Shown here piece by piece: positions 28,156-36,423 of a DNA stretch of 64,000 nucleotides. The stretch covers positions 1 to 64,000 of the forward strand of contig NZ_JRKS01000002.1 in the NCBI RefSeq assembly GCF_000763805.1, read 5' to 3'. The stretch's first letter is position 1; every line of letters starts with the position of its first letter. Both the position numbers and the translations under genes were made by a program. The notes beneath the pieces are model-generated. The model saw only the letters and a list, made by a program, of their open reading frames with translations, made no database searches and was not told the DNA's origin. This stretch comes from Paracoccus sphaerophysae (GTDB lineage Bacteria; Pseudomonadota; Alphaproteobacteria; Rhodobacterales; Rhodobacteraceae).

Positions 28156-28617
28156 CTACACCGCCCGCAGCAGCATGGCGAGCGCGGTGATGACCGACAG
28201 CGCGGCGATGGCCCACTGGAACCACGCCTGCGGCAGATTCAGCAGGTTGGTGGACAGATGCAGCTTCCGGCTGAGCTTGGCGGCCTGGAACACCGACCAG
28301 GCGATGGTCAGGAAGATGACCCCGCCCAGCAGGTCGATGGCGATGTCGATGACGTGGTTCACCCGCGGCGACATGTGCCGTTCCAGCAGGTCGACGGCGA
28401 TGTGGCCGCCCTCGCGGTCGCACAGCGCCATGCCGCCGAAGACGACGATGACGAAAGCCATCGTGGCGATGTCCTGCGCCCCGAACAGCGGGCTGCCGAA
28501 GGCGCGGCCGATCACGTCGACCAGCACCACGCCCACCAGGCACCACAGCGCCACGGACCCGGCCAGCGCCGCCAGCTCGATCAGCCGGTCGGCGGCGCTG
28601 CGCAAGCCGGACAGCAT
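28156..28617 (-). CDS. TRAP small permease (DctQ), in a degraded operon
   Basis: A 153-residue small permease with four hydrophobic helices; the open frame runs from ATG 28617 to a stop at 28156, 44 bases before the DctM remnant. Its start overlaps the stop of the DctP remnant by one base (TGATG). The helices and the RAFGSPLFGAQDIATMAFV segment fit the family. Both partners are broken, so it is probably not functional even if translated. Confidence 0.75.
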   Translation of the reverse strand: MLSGLRSAADRLIELAALAGSVALWCLVGVVLVDVIGRAFGSPLFGAQDIATMAFVIVVFGGMALCDREGGHIAVDLLERHMSPRVNHVIDIAIDLLGGVIFLTIAWSVFQAAKLSRKLHLSTNLLNLPQAWFQWAIAALSVITALAMLLRAV

Positions 28618-28782
28618 CACCTGCCCTGCATCCTGGCCAGGACCTCGTCGCCGCCGACCTGCTTGACATAGGCGTCGGTGATCGGGGCCAGCGCCTGGCT
28701 GAAACCGGCGACCTCCTCGGGCGTCAGGTCGATCCAGGTGTTGCGGGTGTCGGCCTTGGCGGCGGCGATGGCCGCGTCGGCG
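28617..28782 (-). pseudogene. C-terminal remnant of a TRAP binding protein (DctP)
   Basis: About the last 50 residues of a DctP-type binding protein remain (IDLTPEEVAGFSQALAPI, then VGGDEVLARMQ), with no signal peptide or binding domain. Upstream the sequence joins directly, near 28783, to a truncated LysR gene read on the opposite strand. A single deletion removing the 5' ends of two divergent genes explains this junction. Confidence 0.8.
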
Positions 28783-29652
28783 CTGATCGCGGTCGCCGAA
28801 CTGGAAAGCTTCACCCGCGCCGCGCAGCAGCTGGGACTGGCGCAGCCGACCGTTCACCGTTCGGCCACGATGCTGGAACACGCCGCCGGGGTCCGGCTGT
28901 TCGAACGCACCGCCCACGGGCTGATCGCCACCCGCGCCGCGCGGCAGCTGGCGCTGGCGGCCCGGCTGGCGTTTGCCGAAATGGACCAGGCCACCGCCGA
29001 GCTGGGCGCGCTTGCCGGCCGCGAGGTCGGGCGCATTGTCATCGGCGCGCTGCCGCTGTCGCGGTCGGGGTTCCTGCCCCGCGCGCTGGTCGAGTTCCGC
29101 GCCCGCCACCCCACCTTTCCCTTCGAGGTGATCGACGGGCGCTATGACGAGCTGCTGACCGCGCTGCGGCGGGGCGAGATCGACCTGATGCTGGGGGCCT
29201 TGCGGCTGCCGGCGCCGACCGAGGACATCCACCAGGACCGGCTGTTCGACGATTCGGTCGTGATCGTCGCCCGCCCCGGCCATCCGGTGCTTGCCGACGG
29301 CCCGCTCGACCCCGCCCGGCTGGCCGCCTATCCGTGAGTGCTGCCGCGCCGGCCCACCCCGATCCGCGCCACGCTGGACGCCTTCATGGCCGGCCACCCG
29401 CCGCGCAGCATCATCGAGACGTCCTCGGTCATCACCATGCGCGAGATCCTGCGGCAAAGCGACCATCTGGGCGCGCTGTCGCGCCAGCAGGCGCAGACCC
29501 CAGCCGAGGCGCACGCCCTGACGATCCTGCCGGTCGAGGTGCCCAATTCCCGGCGGCCCATCGGGCTGACGACGCGGTCGCTGTGGGAACCGACCGCGCT
29601 GCAGCGCGAATTCCTGGCCATCCTGCACGAGGTCGCGCGCAAGGTGGCCTGA
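28783..29652 (+). pseudogene. LysR-family regulator, 5'-truncated and with a nonsense codon
   Basis: A LysR-type regulator (GbpR/pca-type) missing its first ~15-20 residues: homology starts at about IAVAELESFTRAAQQLGLAQ inside the helix-turn-helix. The frame is then open to TGA at 29335-29337 and continues in the same frame for another 105 codons (VLPRRPTPIRATLDAFM to a stop at 29652). A tryptophan is expected in the P-W-V-L-P phrase, so TGG to TGA is the likely change. It was probably the divergent regulator of the TRAP/lig genes. Confidence 0.8.
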
Positions 29653-29661
29653 GGCCGCGCG

Positions 29662-30539
29662 TCAGCCCTGGTCGTCGCGCCCCGCCAGCCGCGCCAGGAT
29701 GGCGTCGCTGCGCGCGGCCAGGTCGTCGGGCCCGGCCGGCAGCGCCAGCTGGCCGATCCGGTCCTGCCACTGGGCGGTGGCGGTGGCGAGGCCCGACGGC
29801 ATCCCCAGCTCGTCCAGCGTCGCCGCGACCTCGCGCATCTCGGCGGCACGGCGGCCGCCATGCACCATCATCCGTTCCAGGTTATAGGCCGCGCGCCGCG
29901 GCCAGTCAGTCCCCGGATCCGAGGCCACCAGCGATCCCAGCACCCGGCCGTCCACCCCCGCCCGACGCGCGGCCAGCAGGCATTCCGCGGTCAGCGCCTC
30001 GATCCCCTTGATCATCACCGACCGGATCATCTTGACCGCCGAGGCATCGCCGACCGCGTCGCCCGCGATCTCGGCCGACATGTCCAGGTCGCTCAGCAGC
30101 CCGGCCGCCGCCGCGGCATGCGGCCCGGCGATCAGCATCGGCGTGCGGTGCAGGCGGGGATGGACCGGCGCCATGATCGCCACGTCGACACAGCGGCCGC
30201 CAGCGGCCTCGATGACCTCGGCCGAGACCCGCTTGGCCCCCGGCGAGCAGCTGTTCGCGTCCAGCCACAGGCAGCCCGCCGGCAGGTGCGGCGCGCATTG
30301 GCGGGCGGCCTCGACGGCGCGGTCGGCGGTGACGAGGCACCACACCGCCTCGGCCCCGTCCAGCGCCGCCGCCCGGTCGGCGGCCAGTGTCACCCCCGCG
30401 GCCGCCGCCCGCGCCAGCGGCTTCGCGTGCGGTTCGGTCTGCCGGATGTCATAGCCGGCGAGCCCCGCCGCCCGCGCGTCCCCCAGCCGGTGGCAAGGGC
30501 CTCTGCCGCCTCGCCGAAACCGATCATCGCCATCCGCAT
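29662..30539 (-). pseudogene. NAD(P)-dependent oxidoreductase (6PGDH-like, DUF1932), frameshifted
   Basis: A protein of the 3-hydroxyisobutyrate/6-phosphogluconate dehydrogenase superfamily with a DUF1932-type C-terminal domain. The nucleotide-binding start MAMIGFGEAAEALATGW is in one frame from ATG 30539 or 30533, preceded by GAGAGGG. The body from ARAAGLAGYDIRQ is in another, so a one-base change near 30470-30485 breaks the gene. The remaining ~270 residues are open, with the catalytic lysine region VKMIRSVMIKGIEAL intact. It converges on the LysR remnant with a 9-base gap. Substrate is unknown. Confidence 0.75.
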
Positions 30540-30726
30540 CGCCCGGCCCTCTCGTTGGTCGCGCGCCGATCAGTCCCCGTCTGCCGCGCGCCCGCAAGCC
30601 GTCCTAGCCTGTCCTTATGACGCGGCACGCACTCCGACGGCCCGGATCACCACCCGTTGACCGCCCCCGCCTTGCGTCGGCGGGCCCGAGACGCCACCTT
30701 CCGGCCAGCACCGAAAGGTTATCCCC

Positions 30727-32259
30727 ATGCGCCTTGCCCTCGTCGCCCTGCTGCTGACCGCCTCGCCCGCACTGGCCGAGATGCCGCCCGGGGTCAGCCA
30801 CTTCACGCTTGAGAACGGCATGGAGGCGGTGGTGATCGAGGATCATCGCGCCCCGGTCGTGGTGCAGATGGTCTGGTACAAGATCGGCTCGGCCGACGAG
30901 GTGCCGGGCAAGACCGGGCTCGCGCATTACCTGGAACACCTGATGTTCAAGGGCACCGACAAGCTGGCCGCGGGCGAGCTGTCCAAGACGGTGACCGCCA
31001 ATGGCGGCATGGACAACGCCTTCACCAGCTATGACTTCACCGCCTATTTCCAGCGCATCGCCGCCGACCGGCTGGACCTGGTGATGGGGATGGAGGCCGA
31101 CCGCATGGCCAACCTGCGGATCGGCGAGGATGACTGGCAGGCCGAACGGCAGGTCGTGCTGGAGGAACGCGCCCAGCGCACCGACAGCGACCCCCGCGCG
31201 CTGTTCGGCGAGGAACGCTCGGCCGTGCAATATTACAACCACCCCTATGGCCGCCCGGTGATCGGCTGGCGGCAAGAAATGACCGGCCTGACCCGCGAGG
31301 ATGCGCTGGGCTGGTACGACCAGCATTACGCGCCGAACAATGCCGTGCTGATCGTCGCGGGCGACGTGACGGCCGACGAGGTCAGGGCCCTGGCCGAAAA
31401 GCACTATGGCCCGATCCACGCCGACCCCGCCGCGGTGCGCGCCCCGCGCCCGCAGGAACCCGAGCAGCGGACCGAGCGGCGGATGCAGATGACCGACCCG
31501 CGCGTCGCCCAGCCGGTCCTGTCGCGCAGCGTGATCGCGCCAGAGCGCAACCCCGGCGACCAGAGCCAGGCCGCCGCGCTGACCGTGCTGGCCGAGCTGC
31601 TGGGCGGGTCGCCGCAGACCTCGGTGCTGGGCAAGGCGCTGGTGCTGCCGGGCAAGGCGCTGTTCGTGAATGCGGGCTATGACGGGCTGACGGTGGACCC
31701 CACGACCTTCACGCTGAGCCTGGTGCCCGCGCCGGGGGTGTCGCAGGATGACGCCGAGGCGGCGCTGAACGCGGCGCTGGAACAGTTCGTCAAGGACGGG
31801 CCGGACCCGGCGCAGCTGGACCGAGTGCGCACCCAGCTGAAGGCGGCGCGGATCTATGAACGCGATTCGGCGCATGGGCGCGCCTATGACTATGGGCAGG
31901 GGCTGGCGATCGGGCTGTCGGTCGAGGACGTGAACGCCTGGCCCGACCTGCTGGCCGCGGTGACCCCTGACGACATCCGCGCCGCCGCGGCCGAGGTGCT
32001 GGGCGACCGGCCCGGCGTGACCTCGTGGCTGCTGCCGGGACCGGCAGAGACTCCGGTCGAGATGGCCGAGGCCGCCGCGCCCGGTGCGGGCGGGCCGGTG
32101 CCGGATGGCGCGGCGCCTGGGGCGGATCCCGGCGACGGCACCCCCAGCACCGCCGCCGAGACCCCCCGCCCCGCCGTCCCGGCACCGCAGCCCACGGACA
32201 CGCCGCATCCCGCGGCCGACACGCCCGCATCCGCAACCCCGACGGAGCCGCAGCAATGA
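30727..32259 (+). CDS. M16 zinc metallopeptidase, catalytic member of a pair
   Basis: A 510-residue periplasmic pitrilysin-family peptidase. A signal peptide occupies about residues 1-18 (cleavage near ALAEM). The inverted zinc motif H67-Y-L-E70-H71 is present and the distal glutamate lies in the ERQVVLEER segment. The last ~75 residues are a low-complexity tail rich in Pro, Ala, Thr and Glu, which is unusual for the family. The stop overlaps the start of the second M16 gene (ATGA). Such pairs form heteromers in which only one chain is catalytic. The 30540-30726 stretch upstream holds no gene that I can support. Confidence 0.92.
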   Translation: MRLALVALLLTASPALAEMPPGVSHFTLENGMEAVVIEDHRAPVVVQMVWYKIGSADEVPGKTGLAHYLEHLMFKGTDKLAAGELSKTVTANGGMDNAFTSYDFTAYFQRIAADRLDLVMGMEADRMANLRIGEDDWQAERQVVLEERAQRTDSDPRALFGEERSAVQYYNHPYGRPVIGWRQEMTGLTREDALGWYDQHYAPNNAVLIVAGDVTADEVRALAEKHYGPIHADPAAVRAPRPQEPEQRTERRMQMTDPRVAQPVLSRSVIAPERNPGDQSQAAALTVLAELLGGSPQTSVLGKALVLPGKALFVNAGYDGLTVDPTTFTLSLVPAPGVSQDDAEAALNAALEQFVKDGPDPAQLDRVRTQLKAARIYERDSAHGRAYDYGQGLAIGLSVEDVNAWPDLLAAVTPDDIRAAAAEVLGDRPGVTSWLLPGPAETPVEMAEAAAPGAGGPVPDGAAPGADPGDGTPSTAAETPRPAVPAPQPTDTPHPAADTPASATPTEPQQ

Positions 32260-33557
32260 TCCGCGCCCTGTTCACCGCCGCGCTGCTGAGCCTCGCCGCC
32301 GCCCTGCCCGCGCGGGCCATCGACATCCAGCAGGTCACCTCGCCCGGCGGCGTCCCGGCCTGGCTGGTCGAGGATCACTCGATCCCCTTCGTGGCGCTGA
32401 ACATCGCCTTCCGGGGCGGCGCCTCGGTCGATGCGCCCGGCAAGCGGGGCGCGGTAAACCTGATGACCGCGCTGCTCGAGGAAGGCGCGGGCGAGCGGGA
32501 CGCCACCGCCTATGCCGAGGCGCTGGAATCGCTGGGGGCGACCACCAGCTTCGGCGCGGGCGACGACGCCGTGACCGTCAGCCTGCGGGCGCTGACCGAG
32601 AACCGCGACGAGGCCGCCGACCTGCTGCACGACGCGCTGACCACGCCGCGCTTCGACGCCGACGCGGTGGAACGGGTCCGCGCCCAGGTGCAGTCGGTGA
32701 TCCGCTCCGAGGCGACCGATCCGCAATCCATCGCCGCCAAGGAAATGGCCCGCCGCGCCTGGGGCGACCACCCCTATGGCAGCTCGCTGAACGGCACCGC
32801 CGAGTCGGTCGCCGCCCTGACCGCCGACGACCTGCGCGCCGCCAAGGACCGGGTGCTGGCCCGCGACCGGGTGATCGTCTCGGCCGCCGGCGACATCGAC
32901 GCCGCGGCGCTGGGGGCGCTGATCGACCGCATCCTGGGCGACCTGCCCGCGCAGGCCACGGCGCCGCTGCCGCCCCCGGCGCAGCTGAAGCTGACCGGAG
33001 AGACCACGGTCATCGACTGGGACAGCCCGCAGACCGTGGTCAGCTTTGCCCAGGCCGGCCTGCCGATGTCGGACCCCGACTATTTCGCCGCCTTCGTGCT
33101 GGACCACATCCTCGGCGGCGGCGGGTTTTCGTCGCGGTTGATGGACGAGATCCGGGAAAAGCGCGGCCTCACCTATGGCGTCGGCACCGGGCTGGCCAAT
33201 AAGGTGCTGGGCGAGACCTGGCAGGGCGGCATGGCCACCGCGAACGACAAGACCGCCCAGGCGGTGGCGCTGGTGCGCGAGGTCGTGGGCCAGATCCGCG
33301 AGGGCGTCACCGACAAGGAACTCGCCGACGCCAAGACCTACCTGACCGGGGAATATCCGCTGCGCTTCGACGGCAACGGCAAGATCGCCGGCATCCTCAC
33401 CGGGATGCAGTTGATGGGGATGCCGCGGGACTACGTGAACACCCGCAACGGGATGATCGAGAAGGTGACCGCCGCCGACGTCAAGCGCGTCGCCGACCGA
33501 CTGCTGGACCCGGCAAAGCTGGAATTCGTGCTGGTCGGGCGGCCGGTGGGGCTATGA
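32256..33557 (+). CDS. M16-family peptidase homologue lacking the zinc motif
   Basis: A 433-residue periplasmic M16 homologue with a signal peptide (about residues 1-21, ALPARA). In place of HxxEH it reads NLMTALLEEG, so it is catalytically inactive on its own. The C-terminal domain has GGGGFSSRLMDEIREKRGLTYGV, a conserved substrate-binding segment of the inactive partners. Overlap with the catalytic M16 gene supports an obligate pair, acting in turnover of peptides or misfolded proteins in the envelope; the actual substrate is unknown. Confidence 0.92.
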   Translation: MIRALFTAALLSLAAALPARAIDIQQVTSPGGVPAWLVEDHSIPFVALNIAFRGGASVDAPGKRGAVNLMTALLEEGAGERDATAYAEALESLGATTSFGAGDDAVTVSLRALTENRDEAADLLHDALTTPRFDADAVERVRAQVQSVIRSEATDPQSIAAKEMARRAWGDHPYGSSLNGTAESVAALTADDLRAAKDRVLARDRVIVSAAGDIDAAALGALIDRILGDLPAQATAPLPPPAQLKLTGETTVIDWDSPQTVVSFAQAGLPMSDPDYFAAFVLDHILGGGGFSSRLMDEIREKRGLTYGVGTGLANKVLGETWQGGMATANDKTAQAVALVREVVGQIREGVTDKELADAKTYLTGEYPLRFDGNGKIAGILTGMQLMGMPRDYVNTRNGMIEKVTAADVKRVADRLLDPAKLEFVLVGRPVGL

Positions 33558-33850
33558 AGGCGCTGTCTGACCGCGCCCTGCTGACTGTCGGGTGGACGGG
33601 GTTTCTGGGCTTCGCGACGCTTTTCTTACGCGAGGTGGTCTATCTGACTGGGCTTGGCGCGCTGAACGGCGGGCTGGAAGGCGGGCGCCGCTTCATCGGT
33701 GGACACGGCACCTATCGGGAGGTGCCGCGATGGTTCTGCAACCTGCTTGGTATGAACTGGCCGCGTTCCTGCGATTCGGGGGGCATGATCGCCTTGCCGA
33801 TACTATCAGCGCGGCTCAAGCGGCGCGGAGAACCTATTCCCTGGCTCTGA
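33554..33850 (+). CDS. Hypothetical 98-residue protein after the M16 pair
   Basis: An open frame whose ATG overlaps the M16 stop (ATGA), so coupled translation is plausible. The first half has one hydrophobic segment (ALLTVGWTGFLGFATLFL) followed by a glycine-rich stretch. The second half looks less protein-like, with a base composition typical of intergenic DNA. I recognise no family. A second small frame in another phase (33730-33912) overlaps its end, and at most one of the two is likely to be real over the shared stretch. Confidence 0.35.
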   Translation: MKALSDRALLTVGWTGFLGFATLFLREVVYLTGLGALNGGLEGGRRFIGGHGTYREVPRWFCNLLGMNWPRSCDSGGMIALPILSARLKRRGEPIPWL

Positions 33851-33912
33851 ACAGGCGAACCGCGCCGCGCCCGGGGCTGGCCCCGGCCGCGGGGCGGGCG
33901 ACGCTTACTTGA
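33730..33912 (+). CDS. Hypothetical 60-residue protein
   Basis: A short frame with a strong GGGAGG ribosome binding site seven bases before ATG 33730. The first 40 residues (WYELAAFLRFGGHDRLADTI and AAQAARRTYSLAL) look like a compact helical protein, while the last 20 are low complexity. It overlaps in another phase the end of the 98-residue frame. No family is recognised. It converges with the small lipoprotein gene. Confidence 0.35.
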   Translation: MVLQPAWYELAAFLRFGGHDRLADTISAAQAARRTYSLALNRRTAPRPGLAPAAGRATLT

Positions 33913-34081
33913 CCTGCACGGCCCCGCTGCCGCCCAGCGCGGCACCGGCGACGGCACCCACGGGGCCCGCGACGACGGCGCCGGTCGCGGCGCCGGTGGT
34001 GGCGCGGGTGCCCGCGTTCGGGCCGCAAGCGGCGAGAGCCAGGGCAGCGGCGGTCAGGCTGGCGAGGGTAACTTTGTTCAT
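33905..34081 (-). CDS. Small 58-residue glycine-zipper lipoprotein
   Basis: A short lipoprotein beginning MNKVTLASLTAAALALAAC, a canonical signal with lipobox and Cys19, followed by a Gly/Ala/Val-rich mature part with GxxxG-like repeats (GAATGAVVAGPVGAVAGAALGG) of the kind seen in glycine-zipper or osmotically induced lipoproteins. A GGAG lies about nine bases before ATG 34081. It is divergent from mutL, with 131 bases between starts. It is a single, independently transcribed gene of unknown function. Confidence 0.7.
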   Translation of the reverse strand: MNKVTLASLTAAALALAACGPNAGTRATTGAATGAVVAGPVGAVAGAALGGSGAVQVK

Positions 34082-34212
34082 GGGTCCAACTCCGTTGATC
34101 TGTTGCAGGTCAATGCCTGCGGCTCGCGGTGGTTCCGCAAGCGCGGCATGAATCGTCCCGCAGGATCGCGAATCGATTTCCCGGTGCGGCGTCCGATGCT
34201 ATATCTGGGGAC

Positions 34213-36006
34213 ATGACGCGCCATGACCCCAACATCCGCCCCGTTATCCGCCAGCTCGACGAGGCGGCGGCGAACCGCATCGCCGCCGGCGAGGTGGTCG
34301 AACGCCCTGCCTCGGCGGTCAAGGAACTGGTGGAAAACGCGCTCGACGCCGGCGCCCGGCGCATCGAGGTGGCTATCGCGGGTGGCGGCAAGCGGCTGAT
34401 CCGGGTCACCGACGATGGCTGCGGGATGACGCCCGCCGACCTGCCGCTCGCGCTGGCCCGGCATGCCACTTCGAAGATCGACGGCTCGGACCTGCTGGCG
34501 ATCCGCAGCTTCGGCTTTCGCGGCGAGGCGCTGCCCAGCCTCGGGGCGGTGGGGCGGCTGACCCTCACCAGCCGCGCGCCGGGCCATGACGCGGCGCAGA
34601 TCGCCGTCGAGGCCGGGCGCATCGGCCCGGTGCGTCCCGCCGCTGGCAATCGCGGCACGGTGGTCGAGCTGCGCGACCTGTTCTTCGCCACCCCCGCGCG
34701 GCTGAAATTCCTGCGCAGCGACCGCGCCGAGACCCAGGCCATCGCCGAGGTCATCCGCCGCCTGTCGATGGCCGAGCCAAGCGTCGCCTTCACCCTTTCC
34801 GACGAGGATGCGGGCCGGGTCCTGTTCCGCGCCGATGCCGAGACGGGGGACGACCTGCACGCCGCCCGCATCGGCCGCGTCATGGGGCGCGAGTTCGTCG
34901 ACAACGCGATCCCGCTGGACGCGACCCGCGACGGGCTGCAGCTGACCGGGCTGGCCGCTCTGCCGACCTATTCGCGCGGCGCGGCGGTGGCGCAGCACCT
35001 GTATGTCAATGGCCGCCCGGTCCGCGACAAGCTGCTGATCGGGGCGCTGCGGGCGGGCTATTTCGACGTGCTTGCCGCAGGGCGGCACCCGGCGGCGGTG
35101 CTGTTCCTGACCTGCGACCCGCAGGGCGTGGACGTCAACGTCCACCCCGCCAAGGCCGAGGTCCGGTTCCGCGAACCCGACGCTGCGCGCGGGCTGGTGG
35201 TGTCGGCGCTGCGCCACGCCCTGGCCGGGGCGGGGCATCGGTCGTCCTCGACCGGGGGCGCGGCGACGCTGGCCGCGCTGCGCCCGGAACCGCAGCCGAT
35301 CCTGCGCCCCGCCGCGATCCACCCGGCCGCGATCCGGGCCGCGTGGGAGGCGCAGGCGCCCATGCCGGGCCTCGCCGAGGCCGCGGGCTTTGCGCCTGCC
35401 GCGGCACGGGTCGAACCCGAGCCCGACCCGACCGACGCGCCGCTGGGCGCCGCCCGCGCGCAGCTGCACGAGAACTGGATCGTCGCCCAGACCGCCGACG
35501 GCATCGTCATCGTCGACCAGCACGCGGCGCACGAGCGGCTGGTCTATGAGCGGCTCAAGGCGCAAGCGGCCGGGCGGATCCCCTCGCAGGCGCTGCTGAT
35601 CCCCGAGATCGTCGAGCTGGGCGACGGCGCCGACCGGATGCTGGCGGTGGCCGAGGACCTCGACCGGCTGGGGCTGGTGATCGAGCCCTTCGGCCCCGGC
35701 TGCCTCGCCGTGCGCGAGCTGCCCGCCGTGCTGGGCCATGCCGATGCCGCGGCGCTGCTGCGCGACATCGCCGACGACCTGGCCGATCTGGGCCGATCCG
35801 ACCGGCTGCAGTCGCGCATCGACGCGGTGTTGTCCTCGATGGCCTGCCACGGCTCGGTCCGCTCGGGCCGCCGGCTGACCGGCGACGAGATGAACGCCCT
35901 GCTGCGCGAGATGGAGCGCACCCCGCGATCCGGCCAGTGCAGCCACGGCCGCCCGACCTGGGTCGAACTCAAGCTGGCCGACATCGAACGGCTGTTCGGA
36001 CGCTGA
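34213..36006 (+). CDS. mutL: DNA mismatch repair protein MutL (endonuclease type)
   Basis: A 597-residue mismatch repair factor. The N-terminal GHKL ATPase domain has [25 protein letters not shown], the DDGCGM motif and the FRGEALPSL motif. The C-terminal dimerisation domain carries DQHA-x2-E-x4-E starting at Asp435, plus ACHGSVRSG and CSHGRPT, the metal-binding set of MutL proteins with nicking activity. This implies methyl-independent repair rather than the MutH-dependent E. coli scheme, which agrees with alphaproteobacteria lacking MutH. ATG 34213 is taken because the family match begins there. Confidence 0.95.
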   Translation: MTRHDPNIRPVIRQLDEAAANRIAAGEVVERPASAVKELVENALDAGARRIEVAIAGGGKRLIRVTDDGCGMTPADLPLALARHATSKIDGSDLLAIRSFGFRGEALPSLGAVGRLTLTSRAPGHDAAQIAVEAGRIGPVRPAAGNRGTVVELRDLFFATPARLKFLRSDRAETQAIAEVIRRLSMAEPSVAFTLSDEDAGRVLFRADAETGDDLHAARIGRVMGREFVDNAIPLDATRDGLQLTGLAALPTYSRGAAVAQHLYVNGRPVRDKLLIGALRAGYFDVLAAGRHPAAVLFLTCDPQGVDVNVHPAKAEVRFREPDAARGLVVSALRHALAGAGHRSSSTGGAATLAALRPEPQPILRPAAIHPAAIRAAWEAQAPMPGLAEAAGFAPAAARVEPEPDPTDAPLGAARAQLHENWIVAQTADGIVIVDQHAAHERLVYERLKAQAAGRIPSQALLIPEIVELGDGADRMLAVAEDLDRLGLVIEPFGPGCLAVRELPAVLGHADAAALLRDIADDLADLGRSDRLQSRIDAVLSSMACHGSVRSGRRLTGDEMNALLREMERTPRSGQCSHGRPTWVELKLADIERLFGR

Positions 36007-36053
36007 TTGACGCAAAGCCCCCTTCGGGTGACAAGCGGGCAAAGGGGAAAGCC

Positions 36054-36401
36054 ATGCTTGAAATCAGCGCCGACAAGATCGCCTTCGTCATCATCCGGGC
36101 CCGCGATTACGATCAGGGGCTGGACGGGCGCGGCGGGCGCAATGCCTTCGAGCTGCGCGACTTCATCGCCGATCTGAACGACGACGAACAGGCGGCGCTG
36201 ACCGCGGTGATGTGGATCGGCCGCGGCACGTATGAGCCCGAAGACCTGGCCGAGGCTGTCGCCACCGCCCGGGCCGAAAAGACCACGCCGACCGAGGATT
36301 ACCTGATGGGTGAGCCGCAGCTGGCCGACCATCTCGAGGCCGGCATGGCCGCCCTCGGGCTGGACGCGACCGGGGCCGAGGACGACCTGCTCAAGTTCTG
36401 A
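36054..36401 (+). CDS. DUF3775 protein
   Basis: A 115-residue protein beginning MLEISADKIAFVIIRARDYD that matches the DUF3775 family of alphaproteobacteria. It includes the conserved segment FELRDFIADLNDDEQAALTAVMWIGRGTY and the LADHLEAGMAALG C-terminal helix. It is acidic and soluble. A GGGGAAAGCC site precedes ATG 36054. It follows mutL by 47 bases and may be cotranscribed. No function is known. Confidence 0.82.
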   Translation: MLEISADKIAFVIIRARDYDQGLDGRGGRNAFELRDFIADLNDDEQAALTAVMWIGRGTYEPEDLAEAVATARAEKTTPTEDYLMGEPQLADHLEAGMAALGLDATGAEDDLLKF

Positions 36402-36423
36402 CCGGGGCGCGTCGCGTCCAGAT

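Noticed and set aside
30540-30726. A possible small gene between the oxidoreductase and the M16 pair
   Set aside because: Frames here are short, lack ribosome binding sites and show no protein-like composition.
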